Shown here: in pieces, positions 61,021-64,000 of the stretch
Layout of the letters: every line of letters begins with the position of its first letter
Numbering within the stretch: position 1 is the first letter of the stretch
NCBI GenBank assembly: GCA_031216445.1
Contig: CM062200.1
Location: 4,601,501 to 4,665,500, forward strand
Source of the DNA: Lateolabrax maculatus
Taxonomy: Eukaryota; Chordata; Actinopteri; Acropomatiformes; Lateolabracidae
Reading direction: 5' to 3'
Length of the DNA stretch: 64,000 nucleotides
Program-made: the position numbers and the translations under genes
The notes under the pieces: generated by a model
Seen by the model: the letters and a program-made list of their open reading frames with translations, nothing else
Databases searched by the model: none
What the model was told of the DNA's origin: nothing

Positions 61021-62109
61021 GGTTTTACTATGTGATAGTATGTACTGTTTTAATTACAATTCAGTTGATGGTTTACCATTTATGATGTCCATGCATGCTG
61101 CCACTGTTGTGTGATGTCAGACAACTGATGCTTCGTGAAGTCAACATAGATGGGTTTAGTTTACAAGTAACAACTCTGACTTTGAGAGGCGTTAGTGTAC
61201 AGAGTTGTCTGGAACTCCTAAAATGTTGATATTCCTTTTTAATGTCTAACTGGCTTAACAAAGATGACAAAAATGGCAAAAATAACTAATTTAAAGCACG
61301 TGAAAACTTTGTTTCCAAAGTATCTAAAATCCAACATTTGTGACTCAACAACCAAAGCTGATGTTATTAGTTGTTATTTAGAGCCACATCCACTTCAAAC
61401 CAGTTAAGACAGAGAAGAAGATTACTGGACAATGTATACATGGATGTAAACAATGCAGGTTACAAAATATTTAAGAAACAGCTTTACACATTTTTTTTTT
61501 AATGTTTTTAAGAGGAAGGAAATGCATTCAGTATGTTTGTCAGACCTCAAGGATACACACAATATGTTTTATGCCTGAGCTTAGTATGTCTATCAGGCAA
61601 TTGTAATGCAGGATGAAAAAAACAAAACAGACTTCTGTCCCCTTGTCTTATCCTCATGAGATCAAAGATGGATAGCTGGAGGAAACATTATGTATAGTGT
61701 GATAAAGAAGTCATAACTCATATGCTTTGATAAAGAGGCAGATTTTGGTTGTGACCCTGCAGTCGTCATCGGAGAATAACCTCCCGCTGAGGCCTTTCAC
61801 ACTGTATCAGTGTGGCCTTTGTTATGGAGATTGATGCAGGGGTGGATGAGAGTAAAAGGGGGGGGTGGCGAGGTCAGATGGGAGGGAGCTTATTATGCAG
61901 CTCAAATGTCATGCGACTGTATAACTGCTGGCTCTTAAGTCAAAGTGTCAGTTGGTTTCTCTTCCAAACAGGAAGTGCCCATTTTTAGTGCATATTTCCC
62001 CTCTGTGCAACAATTCAGCTTTCGGCCACAATTAAGTCTTGTTGTGGTGATGGCGGTTGGATGTCTGGGCGCATGTCTTTTCTTTGTCCCTGTCTTACAC
62101 TAAACACTC

Positions 62110-62154
62110 CTCTCTGTCTGTCTGACTGTCTGTCTGTCTGTCTGTCTGTCTGTC
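62110..62154. repeat. (TCTG)n microsatellite
   Basis: About eleven tandem TCTG units with one interruption (ACTG). Confidence 0.9.
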
Positions 62155-62661
62155 CTCTCAAACTAGCAAAAATAGCAGCTCTGCTTCGGGTAGAGTTCAC
62201 ACTAGACCCTTTGTTTGCTCCTCCTGACACTCTTTCCCTCGCTCCTTCTTTTTTGCCTTTCGCTCTTTGTCACCAGTCTCCTACTGTTAGTAAAAATAGC
62301 AGCATTGTTATCGTCACAGACTTGCCTCGCTTTTCAGTGCCGCCTGCTTGTCGAACACAGGAAGCTGCATCTCATGTCTTATTTATTTGTTTAGCTTGTT
62401 TGTTTTGGCTTCATTATATATCACTTTGTATAAATACTGTAGTTCTGGATGTCATGTCTCCTGGCATGTTGTGATTTTTAATTATTTATCCTATTGTTGG
62501 AGGCGAGATTAAAAAAGAAAAGAAAAAAAATGTAAAATAAGATACTCCCCATTGGATTTGCACTGTGTTCCCTCCAAACCAGAAATAATCTGATTTATTT
62601 TTCATGCACCAGAATCACCTTGCTCACTCATCACCTACTCTTGCACTTTTTAATCCCCCCA

Positions 62662-62662
<1 letters not shown>

Positions 62663-62703
<41 letters not shown>
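62663..62703. repeat. (CA)n microsatellite
   Basis: About 20 uninterrupted CA units within ppp1r9b intron 1. Confidence 0.9.
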
Positions 62704-62705
<2 letters not shown>

Positions 62706-63354
62706 ACTTTCTCGTGGGTTTCTGCTGCCTACGCAACTCTGTACAACAGTCCTGCCAGGCAGCTCAAAGAACACCTATGATTTTCTTTCATACTGTATAA
62801 TTAACACAAACAATTACTGTTCTTTTATTGTAATAAACTGAGGGTGTTGATTTTTGGGAAAACATAGAAGGAAGAATTGCATTTTTAAAGGTTGCTACAA
62901 CAAACTGCAAAATAGAGAATGCCCAAAATGCAACCTTTGGTGGTTTGTGTTCACCGCTCAGGTCAGCCAATAAGGGATTACCCAGGGAGAGGTGATACAT
63001 CACCATATGTCAAGGTATCCTCAAACTGTCTATTACTTAGACTCAGCGGGCCTGCAGTGTTTCATACAGTGCATTACTCACAACCAGGAGGGGTGGGAGA
63101 CCAGACAGATTATCAGCAAGGTCACTCTGCCCCAATTCTCAGTCCTGCGGTGGTGGTGGGTTGCAAGCATTTATGAGATGCACCCACTCGCTCTACTGCG
63201 ACAAGCCATGTTATGCAATGTCTCGCCCATGATGTCTGGGTGCTGTTTTGTCCCGTCCAACCTGTCATCAACTTGTCAAGCTTAGAAAAACAACAGACGC
63301 TGATTACAGGCATCTGTGAGGCTGCACTTCTACTATTAAAGTTTACTATTCTTT

Positions 63355-63446
63355 TAAGATTACTTTATTGATCACAAAGGGAGAAATTAAAGGATAGGGC
63401 TGTTGTTCAATGTTGTTATTATTATTATTATTATAATTATTATTAT
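63355..63446. repeat. TTTATTGATC repeat fragment followed by (ATT)n
   Basis: TTACTTTATTGATCACAAAG is a relative of the fragment at 55738; it is followed within 60 bp by an ATT/AAT trinucleotide array at 63414-63446. Confidence 0.5.
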
Positions 63447-64000
63447 CAACGGATCTAATTAAACAAACTAAAAGACAGTGTGCTTGTGGCACACAGTCTG
63501 AAGCCCATTTTTTCCTGCTGAAGATGTAAATATTTATAAACAAGTCTCAGATATATAGTTTCACTATTAAAAACAGCTGGGCACTGCAGCTGGGTAGTTT
63601 ATAGTATATATTTATATATCAATAACAACAAATATACAGACAGTAATGAATGCAATACAAATTTATAAAACATCATAGAGTTGCTGTATCCTTCCACATA
63701 CTGTCGTGCTATTCAGTCCTCTGTCGCTGACCTTATTCTCATGCTGCTGTGTCTCTCCCCAGGTCAGTGCTAAGCCTAAACATGACTGCTGACCAAAGAC
63801 TGGCCTGCCAAAACAGACAGGCTGTGGTGCCATGTTACCCGTTACTATCACTAACCCACCATATCCATTTTATTGGCTGGGGGAGAGTGGTCCTAGGCGA
63901 TGGCAGCCAGGACCACATACTTATTTTCTGTCTGCGTGTTTTACATCTGGGATCTGGATTAACCCCCAATTTAAGGAGGATTTAGAAGCAATTACCTGCC

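Larger units (their letters stand above)
59410..64000 (+). other. ppp1r9b: ppp1r9b intron 1 (partial)
   Basis: No continuation of the spinophilin frame (the expected VFSTYSNEDYD block) is found up to the window end, so the intron is at least 4.6 kb. It contains a diverged repeat (60541-61020), GAG, TCTG, CA and ATT microsatellites and otherwise unique sequence. Confidence 0.7.

Noticed and set aside
61940..62010. Possible second coding exon of ppp1r9b after the AAACAG at about 61970
   Set aside because: The following codons do not give the expected VFSTYSNEDYD block and no donor fits; it remains intron.

Overview
The window is a vertebrate nuclear genome segment, almost certainly from a ray-finned (teleost) fish. 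Genes are split by GT-AG introns. The proteins match vertebrate families. The non-coding DNA carries interspersed repeats that I recognise as typical of percomorph fish, plus many CA, CT and TCTG microsatellites. There are no prokaryotic features. I used no database; gene identities rest on translating the exons and comparing them with family sequences I know.

Layout: (1) 1-3985, + strand: the last seven coding exons and 3' UTR of a retinol-saturase-like gene (retsat family), whose 5' part lies left of the window. (2) About 4-31.4 kb: a 27-kb stretch with no gene I can support, holding repeats, microsatellites and possibly regulatory DNA for the next gene. (3) 31.48-49.8 kb, + strand: a complete fibrillar collagen I alpha-1 gene (col1a1), with a TATA box, the conserved 5' stem-loop around the start codon, 51 coding exons, a 1447-residue product with an uninterrupted 1014-residue Gly-X-Y helix, and two groups of polyadenylation signals. 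(4) 50.5-54.87 kb, - strand: a complete alpha-sarcoglycan gene (sgca), nine coding exons, 390 residues, with a GC-AG first intron and a 27-nt microexon. (5) 56.4-64 kb, + strand: a CpG-rich promoter and the large first coding exon of spinophilin/neurabin-2 (ppp1r9b); the remaining exons lie to the right.

col1a1 and sgca lie tail to tail, and sgca and ppp1r9b lie head to head. This matches the arrangement around human COL1A1-SGCA-PPP1R9B, so the segment is an old syntenic block. The genes do not form a pathway: the products act in retinoid metabolism, extracellular matrix, the muscle dystrophin complex and the synaptic/actin PP1 scaffold. The most interesting observation is in the collagen. 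The C-propeptide has serine where the third conserved cysteine, used for inter-chain disulfides, should be, and the N-telopeptide is also atypical. Together these suggest a specialised teleost alpha-1 duplicate with altered chain-assembly rules.
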